Below the pieces are notes generated by a model. It worked only from the letters and a program-made list of their open reading frames with translations. It had not been told where the DNA came from and searched no databases. Positions 1 to 7,430 of a DNA stretch of 64,000 nucleotides are shown here, piece after piece (within the stretch, counting starts at the first letter, position 1; each line of letters opens with the position of its first letter). Position numbers and translations under genes: made by a program. This DNA comes from Bacteroidales bacterium (GTDB taxonomy: Bacteria; Bacteroidota; Bacteroidia; Bacteroidales; Bacteroidaceae), in assembly GCA_004557185.1 (NCBI GenBank), contig SFEP01000004.1, positions 9,853 through 73,852 on the forward strand, written 5' to 3'.

Positions 1-74
1 TCGCTCAGCAAGGGGCGCGACAGTGCACGCAGGCTTCGGCCCGCGAGGAGGCGTATCGTCTTCAAAGTTTGCAT
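1..74 (-). CDS. N-terminus of an unidentified leftward gene (cut by window edge)
   Basis: An ATG at 74-72 on the minus strand opens a frame with no stop to the window edge. It reads MQTLKTIRLLAGRSLRALSR and continues for about four more residues, a basic, leucine-rich N-terminus. The best reason to call it a gene is context: a perfect Bacteroidetes promoter (TTTG, 19 bp, TACCTTTG) lies at 134-104 on the same strand, which would start the mRNA roughly 20-25 nt before this ATG. Too little is visible to assign a function. It could also be a short spurious frame. Confidence 0.5.
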   Translation of the reverse strand, partial: MQTLKTIRLLAGRSLRALSRPLLS

Positions 75-103
75 GATAGGGCACGTTTGTGGTTTTCAGA
101 GTG

Positions 104-354
104 CAAAGGTAGTGCAAGGCGAGAGCAGAGCAAAGGAAGATGCGAAGCATTTTCCATTTGCTATGCCGAGCCGCAGCCTACCTTATCTAAAGGTAGTGCA
201 AGGTGAGAGCAGAGCAAAGGAAGATGCGAAGCATTTTCCATTTGCTATGCCGAGCCGCAGCCTACCTTATCCAAAGGTAGTGCAAGGCGAGAGCAGAGCA
301 AAGGAAGATGCGAAGCATTTTCCATTTGCTATGCCGAGCCGCAGCCTACCTTAT
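104..354 (-). promoter_or_regulatory. Array of three 84-bp direct repeats, each with a leftward promoter
   Basis: Three near-identical units start at 105, 189 and 273 (period 84). On the minus strand each carries TTTG (134-131, 218-215, 302-299), then exactly 19 bp, then a -7 element (TACCTTTG at 111-104, TACCTTTA at 195-188, TACCTTTG at 279-272). This fits the known Bacteroidetes consensus TTTG/TAnnTTTG. The unit nearest the gene is perfect. The rest of each unit (GCATTTTCCATTTGCTATGC, GAGCCGCAGCCTACCTTAT) is equally conserved. Related arrays stand before dnaX and porP. Confidence 0.8.
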
Positions 355-556
355 ATAATAATATGTGTATTCCGACGACGGCGCCCGTACTTTTGCCCCA
401 ACCTTCGGCATTCCGCATTTCCGTTTTTCCCATTTTTTCAAGATGGTGTTGCATCGCACCTTTTCGTGAAGCCCGAGGAGCAGTGCCCAAGCCGAATGGG
501 TTGGGCGATGACTGGGCGAGGGAAGCACCCCCTTCTGACGGGCTCAGGAGCTGTCG

Positions 557-826
557 AAAATAGATGCTACGTAAAAAAGTTTACGTACGACGTGATTTTT
601 TTTACGTACGACGTGACATTTTTTACGTAGCACCCCGTTTTTCGCCTCCGCCACCCCGTAAAAAATAGATGCCGTGAAGAACACACTTCACGCAGTGCGC
701 GTTTTTCTGCACGCCCTCCCCTTCAGACGACCCGCCGCCCCGCAAAAAATAGATGCCGTGGGAAAAAGTGTCCACGGCGGGGAAAGTTTCTCCCACGGCG
801 GGGTAAGTTTCTCCCACGGCATCCCG
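557..826. repeat. Modular 21-bp intergenic repeat, locus 1 (modules A, C and B)
   Basis: Module A (557-640) opens with AAAATAGATGC, contains TACGTACGACGTGA twice at a 21-bp spacing, and closes with TACGTAGCA. A GC-rich linker leads to a short module C (661-705; AAATAGATGCCGTGAAG, then CTTCACG). Module B (745-826) opens with AAAATAGATGCCGTGG and repeats a CCCACGGCGGGG-type sub-unit every 21 bp. The whole block lies between divergent transcription units, the leftward gene at 74 and the rightward gene at 1052. Five related loci occur in this window. No coding potential is evident, and none is seen in the rest of 355-1051. Confidence 0.8.
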
Positions 827-982
827 TTGACTTTTACTGATTTCACCCTACACTGTTGTCTTGCATTATCTGAAACAGTAGACAGCCTGTTTCGCCTTAT
901 TCTACACACGTGCTGCGGGAGGAGGCGGCGCGGCGGCGCAGACGGGCGGGGTGACGGACGAGGAGGCGAAACGGCGGATTTT

Positions 983-1014
983 CTTGGCGTTTCCCACGTC
1001 ATGTAGTATATTTG
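983..1014 (+). promoter_or_regulatory. Promoter of the outer-membrane protein gene
   Basis: CTTG at 983-986 and TATATTTG at 1007-1014, separated by 20 bp, fit the Bacteroidetes -33/-7 pattern with one mismatch in the first box. Transcription would begin near 1021, about 30 nt before the ATG at 1052. Confidence 0.6.
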
Positions 1015-1051
1015 CAGGCCCTTCGGGCACGTTTCACCCTGATTTCTCCCT

Positions 1052-2296
1052 ATGGCCACTCCACGTCTCCCACATTCCGTGTCACGCCTGCTGCTCTGCC
1101 TGCTGCTCATGCTGCCGGCCGCTACGGTGCGCGCGCAGCTCGACTCGCTGGTGTACGTCAGTCCCGACAGTCTGCGCCACGACGGCAAGGGGGAGTTGCG
1201 CCTGGAAGTGGAGAACCTTACGTTTCTGCGCGACAACGAGTATAAAAGCGCTTGCGTAAAGGGCTACACGCTGCCGGGCTTGTGGTTGATGCCCACCTTC
1301 ACCTACCAGCCGCTGCACAACCTGCAGTTGAGCGCGGGCATGTATATGCTGCATTATTGGGGCGCAAACAAGTATCCTAACCTGAACTACAGCGACCTGG
1401 CAGAGTGGAAGGGCGGACAAACGCAGCGTGGCTTTCACATTCTGCCCGTATTCAGGGCTCACTTCAAACCTACACGGAGGCTCGACATCGTGCTGGGCAC
1501 GCTCTACGGTAAGGCGAACCACGGACTGGTGGAGCCACTCTACAGCGACGAGAACATGCTCAGCACCGACCCCGAAACGGGGGCTCAGGTGAGATGGCGC
1601 ACGCGGGTGGCCGACGTGGATGCCTGGATTAACTGGGAGAGTTTCATTTTTCGCAACGACAATCATCAGGAGTCGTTCAGCTTCGGCCTGAGCACCCGTC
1701 TGCGCCCCTCGCGCCGGGCTGCCCGCATGCAGTGGTATCTGCCCGTGCAACTGCTCTTTCAGCACCGCGGGGGCGAGGTGAACACCACGGCCGCCGACCG
1801 CGAGGTGAAGACCTGGCTGAACGCTGCCGTAGGGGCGGGCTTCAGACTGCCGCTGCACACTCGCATACCCGTGGCGCTGACGGGCGAGGCCACGGCATCG
1901 TGGTTCAGTCAGCAGTCGGGCACGGCGCTCCCCTTCGACAAGGGCTACGGACTCTATGCCCGCCTGGGGGCCGAGGTGTGGCGCTGCCGCGTGCAGGCGG
2001 GCTACTGGCAGTGCCACGACTTCATTACGCTCTTTGGCAATCCGCACTTCGGCGCAGTGAGCATCGACGACCACAGCACCTGCCTGAAGAACCCGAAGAT
2101 GCTCACGGCGCACCTGGAATATGCCGCCCCGCTGGGCAAAGGCTTTGCCTGGGGGCTGGATGCCAGAACCTATGCCCAACTGCCTGTGACGCTGACACAT
2201 GCCGACGGCACCACCGAGCGCAAAGGCATGGCCGTGGGCTTTGCTGCGGGCATTTACCTACACATTTATCCCTCCTTCCTGCTACGCCGCTGGTGA
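1052..2296 (+). CDS. Predicted outer-membrane beta-barrel protein, function unknown
   Basis: The 414-residue product begins with a clear signal peptide (MATPRLPHSVSRLLLCLLLM, then a likely cut after VRAQ near residue 29). The rest alternates aromatic and polar stretches such as GLWLMPTFTYQPL, AGMYMLHYW and GFAWGLDARTYAQL, which read as amphipathic beta strands. It ends IYLHIYPSFLLRRW, like the last strand of a barrel. I infer an outer-membrane barrel of the kind common in Bacteroidales. No transport or enzymatic motif is visible. It appears to be a single-gene unit with its own promoter at 983-1014; the next gene starts 115 bp downstream. Confidence 0.65.
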   Translation: MATPRLPHSVSRLLLCLLLMLPAATVRAQLDSLVYVSPDSLRHDGKGELRLEVENLTFLRDNEYKSACVKGYTLPGLWLMPTFTYQPLHNLQLSAGMYMLHYWGANKYPNLNYSDLAEWKGGQTQRGFHILPVFRAHFKPTRRLDIVLGTLYGKANHGLVEPLYSDENMLSTDPETGAQVRWRTRVADVDAWINWESFIFRNDNHQESFSFGLSTRLRPSRRAARMQWYLPVQLLFQHRGGEVNTTAADREVKTWLNAAVGAGFRLPLHTRIPVALTGEATASWFSQQSGTALPFDKGYGLYARLGAEVWRCRVQAGYWQCHDFITLFGNPHFGAVSIDDHSTCLKNPKMLTAHLEYAAPLGKGFAWGLDARTYAQLPVTLTHADGTTERKGMAVGFAAGIYLHIYPSFLLRRW

Positions 2297-2411
2297 GCCC
2301 TGCCACACTGGGCCGGGCAGGTGGACGAAGCACTTTTTCACCTTACACGAGGTGCGAAGTACGCAGTTTTTCGTAACTTCGCGCCAAATGTTAGACTACT
2401 AAACTGAACAC

Positions 2412-2684
2412 ATGAATACATCTACACACGCTGCCCAGGAGCACAGCGACATGCTGGCTCAGGGCATGTCGAACATCTACGACGCCGTGAGCACCTCTAC
2501 CGCCTCGGCCATCAAACAGGAACTGATGGATCACTTTGGCAAGGGCCTCTACTACCGCATGAAGAGCGGCGAAAAGCACATTACGCCCGAACAGCAGGCC
2601 TTCATTGCCGCTACCTTTGAGAAGCACGGCGTAACCACGCCTCCCGTTTACGACCATATGCTCGCTGCCTCTACGCAGCACTAA
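2412..2684 (+). CDS. Small conserved-looking hypothetical protein (90 aa)
   Basis: A 90-residue soluble protein, MNTSTHAAQEHSDMLAQGMS onward, with mostly helical composition, no signal peptide, no membrane segment and no cysteine. Segments such as SAIKQELMDHFGKGLYYRMK and TPEQQAFIAATFEKHGV suggest two or three amphipathic helices. I do not recognise the family. Codon use matches its neighbours, and a strong hairpin follows at 2708-2745, which supports a real monocistronic gene. A weak -7-like TAACTTCG lies about 40 nt upstream. No function is proposed. Confidence 0.6.
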   Translation: MNTSTHAAQEHSDMLAQGMSNIYDAVSTSTASAIKQELMDHFGKGLYYRMKSGEKHITPEQQAFIAATFEKHGVTTPPVYDHMLAASTQH

Positions 2685-2707
2685 GCAACACGGTCAGCAC
2701 ACTACAA

Positions 2708-2752
2708 CACGGCCGCAACAGGACACCCTGCCTGCTGCGGCCGTGAATATTT
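2708..2752 (+). terminator. Hairpin terminator after the 90-aa gene
   Basis: The arms CACGGCCGCA (2708-2717) and TGCGGCCGTG (2736-2745) are perfectly complementary over 10 bp and are followed by AATATTTG. It lies 24 bp after the stop and before the dnaX promoter array. Confidence 0.6.
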
Positions 2753-2782
2753 GGGAGATAGGACAGCAGGCGGCGCGGAACG

Positions 2783-3007
2783 AAATTGCAAATCTTGCAG
2801 CTTTGCATTTTGTCCTCCTCTAGCCTTGCACTAACTTTAGATAAGATAGGCGGCGGCTCGGGATGAAAAATGCAAATCTTGCAGCTTTGCATTTTGTCCT
2901 CCTCTCGCCTTGCACTATCTTTGGATAAGTTAGGCTGCGGCTCGGGATGAAAAATGCAAATCTTGCAGCTTTGCATTTTGTCCTCCTCTCGCCTTGCACT
3001 ATCTTTG
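2783..3007 (+). promoter_or_regulatory. Array of three 84-bp repeats with rightward promoters, upstream of dnaX
   Basis: Each unit has TTTG (2809-2812, 2893-2896, 2977-2980), 19 bp, and a -7 box (TAACTTTA 2832-2839, TATCTTTG 2916-2923, TATCTTTG 3000-3007). The period is exactly 84 bp. The last two copies match the Bacteroidetes consensus perfectly. Transcription from the last copy would start near 3014, about 60 nt before the dnaX ATG. The rest of the unit (GGCTGCGGCTCGGGATGAAA, then AATCTTGCAGCTTTGC) is a diverged version of the units at 104-354, in the opposite orientation. Confidence 0.85.
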
Positions 3008-3074
3008 CACACAGGCTATGCTTTGACCACGCAGTAACGCATAGCCCACACCTTCCTTATTTTCTTCACAAGGC

Positions 3075-4889
3075 ATGGACCCATACATCGTTTCGGCGCG
3101 GAAATACCGCCCTACCACCTTCGACAGCGTCGTGGGACAGGAAGCCCTGACCACTACGCTCAAGAGCGCCATAGCCGCCGGCAAACTGGCTCACGCCTAC
3201 TTGTTCTGCGGACCACGCGGCGTGGGCAAAACAACCTGCGCACGCATCTTTGCACGTACCATCAACTGCCTCAACCCTACGCCGACGGGCGACCCCTGCG
3301 GCTCTTGCGAGAGTTGCATGGCATTTCAGGAACAACGATCCTTTAATATACAGGAACTGGACGCGGCTTCGAACAACTCCGTCGACGACATGCGCGAACT
3401 CATCGACAAGGTGCAGATTCCGCCCCAGGTGGGCCGCTACAAGGTGTTTATCATCGACGAAGTGCACATGCTCTCGACGGCCGCCTTCAACGCCTTCCTG
3501 AAAACACTCGAGGAGCCGCCCGCACACGCCATCTTCATTTTGGCCACTACGGAGAAGCACAAAATTCTGCCCACCATTCTGAGCCGATGCCAGATTTTCG
3601 ACTTCCAGCGCATGACGGTGGCCGACATCGTGAAGCACCTGCTGTATGTGGCCCAAAGCGAGGGCATCACATGCGACACCGAGGCGCTGCACGTGATTGC
3701 CGAAAAAGCCGACGGTGGCATGCGCGACGCACTATCCATCTTCGACCAGGTGGCAAGCTTCTGCGGCGGAAACATTACCTACGCCAAGGTGATTGAGGAC
3801 CTCAACGTGCTCGACTACGACGAGTATTTCAGCATGACCAACCACCTGCTCAAAGTGGAGGTGCCGCAGGCCATGCTGCAGCTGAACGGCATTCTGGCCA
3901 AGGGCTTCGACGCCCGCATCTTCATCAACGGCTTGGCAGGACACCTGCGCAACGTGCTGATGTGCCGCGACGCTCAGACGCTACCCCTGCTCGACGTGAG
4001 CGACCAAGTGAGGCAACGCTACCAAGAACAGGCCACGCGCTGCAAACCCACCTGGCTCTACTCCGCCATTCGACTCTGCACGCAGTGCGACCAGAACTAC
4101 CGCACGGCGGGCAACAAACGGCTGCTGGTGGAACTGACGCTCATCGAGGCGGCACAGGCCGCGGCCGACGACGAAGGGGCAGGCTGTGGGCGTGGCCCTA
4201 TACGTAAACTAAAACCCCTGTTCCAAGCTCCCGCCGCCCAGCAGGCCGCAGCAGGAGCACCCGCCACAAAGGTGCCGGCACAGGCACCGCAGCACCCAAC
4301 CGCTACCGCGCAACCTGCACCGGCCCCGCAGCCTGCCGCTGCCAGCACCCCACCCCGCCCCGCCACTTCAAGGCCGCGACGGGTGGTGGCCTCACTCTCC
4401 ATCAACGCGCTCGGAAGGGACTATGACCTGAAGCGCCAGCAGGCCACACAGGCCACACAGCAAGAAGCCGCAACCACAGGCCGAGGCACCACGGCCGCAC
4501 AGACCACAGGCCGAGGTGTGCGCCTGCAACCCTTCGACGACGACCGCCTCACTTACTACTGGTTCAGTTTTGCCCAAAAACTGCCACAGGAGCAGAACGC
4601 TATGGCGGGACGACTCAAAAACATGCAGCCGCACGTCACCCAGAACTGGCAGGTGGAGGTGACGCTCGACAACGAGTTTGTGCTCGAACACATGACGCGC
4701 CTCCGTCCCAGCCTGACGGCCTATCTGCGTGAGCAACTGGCCAACGACGCCATACAGCTGGTGTACCACGTGGCGGCCAAGGACGCACAGCACCGACCCT
4801 ACAGCCAGAAGGAGAAATTGCAGGACATGCTCAGCCGCAGCCCCGAACTGGCCGAACTCTGCCGCAACCTGCAACTGGAACTGGCGTAA
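3075..4889 (+). CDS. dnaX: DNA polymerase III subunit gamma/tau
   Basis: The ATPase motor of the clamp loader that places the sliding clamp on DNA and organises the replisome. The 604-residue protein shows Walker A GPRGVGKT (46-53), a zinc cluster of cysteines near 65, 75, 78 and 81, Walker B IIDEVH (126-131), sensor-1 ATTE (157-160) and the SRC motif (170-172). This is the complete AAA+ core. Residues about 370-480 form an Ala/Pro/Gln-rich linker, followed by a C-terminal tau-like domain. The start MDPYIVSARKYRP is the family's usual one. The gene stands alone behind a triple promoter array (2783-3007). Identity is certain; the role of the array is inferred. Confidence 0.97.
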   Translation: MDPYIVSARKYRPTTFDSVVGQEALTTTLKSAIAAGKLAHAYLFCGPRGVGKTTCARIFARTINCLNPTPTGDPCGSCESCMAFQEQRSFNIQELDAASNNSVDDMRELIDKVQIPPQVGRYKVFIIDEVHMLSTAAFNAFLKTLEEPPAHAIFILATTEKHKILPTILSRCQIFDFQRMTVADIVKHLLYVAQSEGITCDTEALHVIAEKADGGMRDALSIFDQVASFCGGNITYAKVIEDLNVLDYDEYFSMTNHLLKVEVPQAMLQLNGILAKGFDARIFINGLAGHLRNVLMCRDAQTLPLLDVSDQVRQRYQEQATRCKPTWLYSAIRLCTQCDQNYRTAGNKRLLVELTLIEAAQAAADDEGAGCGRGPIRKLKPLFQAPAAQQAAAGAPATKVPAQAPQHPTATAQPAPAPQPAAASTPPRPATSRPRRVVASLSINALGRDYDLKRQQATQATQQEAATTGRGTTAAQTTGRGVRLQPFDDDRLTYYWFSFAQKLPQEQNAMAGRLKNMQPHVTQNWQVEVTLDNEFVLEHMTRLRPSLTAYLREQLANDAIQLVYHVAAKDAQHRPYSQKEKLQDMLSRSPELAELCRNLQLELA

Positions 4890-5110
4890 GGACGCCCGCA
4901 GAAGGCTGACGGCGGACAGCCATTGGATTTCCACCAATTTTAGGAAAGGGGAATGCTACTGATTTGCCCTGACAACTTTCCCCCTTATCGCTGCATGCAG
5001 CATGGCTGAATGAGCAGCATCCACCATTATCCGCCCCAACAAACGAGAACGCTCTCGACAGGAGGGCAAAGGAAACGCATCTTTACAAACAAAAACATAC
5101 GACACTCACA

Positions 5111-5875
5111 ATGGAAAATGTGCCCAACTGGTATGTCACCGTGGCATACGAACTCTTCACCGACAACGAAAAAGGCATTCACGAACTGATGGAGAAGGCT
5201 CCCGAGGAGCACCCCTTCCAGTTCATCACCGGCCTCGGCATGGCCCTCGACAGCTTCGAGGCCAAAATTGCGCCCCTGGCCGAGGGCGAGGCTTTCGACT
5301 TCACCCTGCCCGTTGACGAAGCCTACGGTCCCTATGTGCAGGAACACGTGGTGGAACTCGACAAGAAACTCTTCTGCATCAACGACCGCTTCGACAAGAA
5401 CGCCGTCTACCCCGGCGCCGTGCTGCCACTCGTCAACGCCGACGGCAACCGCTTTCAGGGCTTGGTGCTCGAGGTGAAAGAGGGCACTGTGGTCATCGAC
5501 CTCAACCACCCGCTCGCCGGCAAAGACCTGCACTTCCGCGGTCGGGTGGTGACGAAGCGCGCCGCCACCAACGACGAAATTCAAGGCACGCTGAACATGC
5601 TCAGCGGCGAGGGATGCGGCTGTGGTTGCGATGACTGCGGCGGCGGATGCCACGAGCACGAAGGCGAATGCTGCCACCACGACGAGGAACACGGCTGCTG
5701 CGGCGGACACGGACACGAGCACGGCGAGGAACACGGCTGCTGCGGACACGGCAAAGGACACCACGGCGAACACGGACACCACGGCGAACACGGCTGCTGC
5801 GGCGGACACGGACACGAGCACGGCGGCGAACACGGCTGCTGCGGCCACGGCAAAGGACACCACGGCGAAGCCTGA
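5111..5875 (+). CDS. slyD: SlyD-type FKBP peptidyl-prolyl isomerase with His/Cys-rich metal tail
   Basis: A cytoplasmic prolyl cis-trans isomerase and chaperone that in other bacteria also delivers nickel. Residues 1 to about 160 carry the FKBP fold with the inserted chaperone flap (AYELFTDNEKG, FITGLGMALDSFEAKI, DFTLPVDEAYGPY). From about 175 to 254 the chain is a low-complexity tail of CGCGCDDCGGGC, HEHEGECC and repeated GCCGGHGHEHG-type units, dense in His and Cys. The tail is longer and more repetitive than the short metal tail of E. coli SlyD, and its DNA is itself repetitive. There is no signal peptide. A small hairpin follows at 5899-5925. Metal binding is inferred from composition. 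Confidence 0.9.
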   Translation: MENVPNWYVTVAYELFTDNEKGIHELMEKAPEEHPFQFITGLGMALDSFEAKIAPLAEGEAFDFTLPVDEAYGPYVQEHVVELDKKLFCINDRFDKNAVYPGAVLPLVNADGNRFQGLVLEVKEGTVVIDLNHPLAGKDLHFRGRVVTKRAATNDEIQGTLNMLSGEGCGCGCDDCGGGCHEHEGECCHHDEEHGCCGGHGHEHGEEHGCCGHGKGHHGEHGHHGEHGCCGGHGHEHGGEHGCCGHGKGHHGEA

Positions 5876-5898
5876 ACGGGCACGCCCAAGCTACATCT

Positions 5899-5925
5899 AC
5901 CCCGGGGCATGCGTCTCCGGGGTTT
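5899..5925 (+). terminator. Short hairpin after slyD
   Basis: ACCCCGG (5899-5905) pairs with CCGGGGT (5917-5923) and is followed by TT. It is short but GC-rich and sits 24 bp after the slyD stop, separating it from aroC. Confidence 0.4.
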
Positions 5926-6032
5926 CTGCTACTTACGGACTACGGCCACGCACCGCTGACACGGCACCGCGCAACGCACACAACTGCCACCTCAGCCCGG
6001 CGGGCCGCCCAACCTCTAAACCTTTCTGCACA

Positions 6033-7109
6033 GTGAACACATTCGGACACGTTTACCGCCTCACCACTTTCGGCGAGAGCCACGGCCCCGGCGTGGGCGG
6101 CGTCATCGACGGCATGCCTGCGGGCATCGAGGTGGACCTTGACTTCATACAGGCCGAACTTGACCGTAGGCGTCCCGGTCAGAGCACACTCGTCACAGCC
6201 CGCAAGGAGGCCGACCGCGTGGAGTTGCTCTCAGGCGTCTTCGAGGGACGCACCACAGGATGCCCCATCGGGTTTTTGGTGCGCAACGAAAACCAGCACT
6301 CAGCCGACTACGAGAACATGCGCCACCTTTTCCGTCCCTCACACGCCGACTTCACCTACCAAAGCAAATACGGCCTGCGCGACCACCGCGGCGGGGGTCG
6401 CACTTCAGCCCGCGAAACGATAGCCCGCGTGGTGGCCGGTGCCTTCGCCAAACTGGCGCTGCGCTCCTTGGGCATCAGCGTCACGGCCTACACCTCGCAG
6501 GTGGGCCACATTGCCCTCTCGGGCTCCTACACCGACTACGACCTCTCGCTGGCCGAAACGAACGCCGTGCGCTGCCCCGACGCCGCCACGGCCGAACGCA
6601 TGGCCAGCCTCATCATGCAAGTGAAGGGCGAGGGCGACACCATAGGGGGCATCATCACCTGCGTGGTGAAGGGCTGCCCCGCAGGCCTTGGCGAGCCCGT
6701 AGCCGGCAAGTTGCACGCCGAGTTAGGCGCGGCGATGCTCAGCATCAACGCCGTGAAGGGCTTTGAATACGGCGCGGGCTTCGGCGGCGTCGGCATGCGC
6801 GGCTCGGAGCAGAACGACGTCTTCGTGCCCGACGGCCAGGGCGGCATCACCACCCGCACCAACCACAGCGGCGGCATACAGGGCGGCATCAGCAACGGGC
6901 AGGACATTTACTTCCGCGTAGCCTTCAAGCCCGTAGCCACCCTGCTGCGCGAACAACATACCGTGAACGACAGCGGCGAGGCCGTGGTGCTGAAGGCCCG
7001 CGGCCGGCACGACGCCTGCGTCTTGCCGAGGGCCGTTCCTGTGGTCGAAGCCATGGCTGCACAGGTGATTTTGGATAATTACCTGCTGAACAACATTTAC
7101 AAAGGTTAA
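6033..7109 (+). CDS. aroC: Chorismate synthase
   Basis: Catalyses the last shikimate-pathway step, 5-enolpyruvylshikimate-3-phosphate to chorismate, using reduced FMN. I place the start at GTG 6033, giving 358 residues, the usual length. The frame is open further upstream, but that part overlaps slyD and has no ATG near the conserved start NTFGHVYRLTTFGESHG. Signature blocks are present: GESHG at 14-18, GGGRTSARETIARV near 125-140, and RTNHSGGIQGGISNGQ near 280-300. It appears to be transcribed alone, 157 bp after slyD, with a promoter and small-RNA candidate just downstream. Confidence 0.95.
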   Translation: MNTFGHVYRLTTFGESHGPGVGGVIDGMPAGIEVDLDFIQAELDRRRPGQSTLVTARKEADRVELLSGVFEGRTTGCPIGFLVRNENQHSADYENMRHLFRPSHADFTYQSKYGLRDHRGGGRTSARETIARVVAGAFAKLALRSLGISVTAYTSQVGHIALSGSYTDYDLSLAETNAVRCPDAATAERMASLIMQVKGEGDTIGGIITCVVKGCPAGLGEPVAGKLHAELGAAMLSINAVKGFEYGAGFGGVGMRGSEQNDVFVPDGQGGITTRTNHSGGIQGGISNGQDIYFRVAFKPVATLLREQHTVNDSGEAVVLKARGRHDACVLPRAVPVVEAMAAQVILDNYLLNNIYKG

Positions 7110-7143
7110 AAGACTACATTTTGCAAAGAAAAGTTTGCAACAC

Positions 7144-7175
7144 CTTGCCTTAAATAAAACTTACCTCTATATTTG
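7144..7175 (+). promoter_or_regulatory. Promoter with no open reading frame downstream
   Basis: CTTG (7144-7147), 20 bp, TATATTTG (7168-7175). It has the same arrangement as the promoter at 983-1014. It points into a roughly 105-nt non-coding stretch that ends in a terminator hairpin. Confidence 0.65.
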
Positions 7176-7181
7176 CAACAT

Positions 7182-7286
7182 ACAGTTGTCGTGAGATAAC
7201 GCCATCAAATAGTTTAGTTAAGTCTAGTTTAGTTTTTGTGTTGGTTAATGGGAGCCCGTAGCGACGGTGCTCCCATTAATTTTTGT
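7182..7286 (+). ncRNA. Candidate small RNA of about 105 nt
   Basis: The predicted start is 7 nt after TATATTTG (7168-7175). The predicted end is at a strong intrinsic terminator at 7245-7285. The intervening 60 nt are AT-rich (TAGTTTAGTTAAGTCTAGTT) and hold no start codon followed by a useful frame. The next gene, ompA, is convergent, so this is not a leader of a coding gene. It cannot be an aroC 3' end alone because it has its own promoter. I do not recognise it as 6S, SRP or tmRNA. It could act as an antisense or base-pairing regulator; no target is proposed. Confidence 0.5.
7245..7285 (+). terminator. Intrinsic terminator of the small-RNA candidate
   Basis: TTAATGGGAGC (7245-7255) pairs with GCTCCCATTAA (7269-7279), with an inner CCG/CGG extension, and is followed by TTTTTG. 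This is a textbook rho-independent terminator and the strongest evidence that a transcript ends here. Confidence 0.85.
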
Positions 7287-7352
7287 CGTCATGCGGCACA
7301 AACCTTGCGGGGCGTGTAGGCTCCAAGATTTGCGGGGGGCTATACAACAGCA

Positions 7353-7394
7353 GAGGCTGCGCTGTAACTTGCGGGTTACGGCGCAGCCTCTTTT
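7353..7394 (+). terminator. Hairpin between the small RNA and ompA
   Basis: GAGGCTGCGC (7353-7362) pairs with GCGCAGCCTC (7381-7390), and TAAC pairs with GTTA inside. TTTT follows on the plus strand. It sits 37 bp from the ompA stop and may end transcription from both sides. A hairpin with the same GAGGCTGCG stem follows the DUF3467 gene at 9237-9277. Confidence 0.6.
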
Positions 7395-7430
7395 GTGTAG
7401 AATGTGAATGTAGGCAGAAGCCTGGTTCTA

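Noticed and set aside
104..354. CRISPR array
   Set aside because: Units are contiguous 84-bp tandem copies without unique spacers, and no cas genes are near. The same holds for 2783-3007 and 28584-28806.
73..630. 185-codon frame through the left promoter array
   Set aside because: The translation is repetitive only because the DNA repeat length (84 bp) is a multiple of three; it runs through two intergenic repeat families and has no protein-like features.
557..826. Insertion sequence or transposon end
   Set aside because: No transposase gene, and no matching terminal inverted repeats enclosing a coding segment; the modules are short arrays. A non-autonomous element remains possible and is discussed as a finding.
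5622..6032. N-terminal extension of chorismate synthase
   Set aside because: The frame is open, but it overlaps the SlyD tail and gives a Thr/Ala/Asp low-complexity peptide; the family begins at the GTG at 6033.
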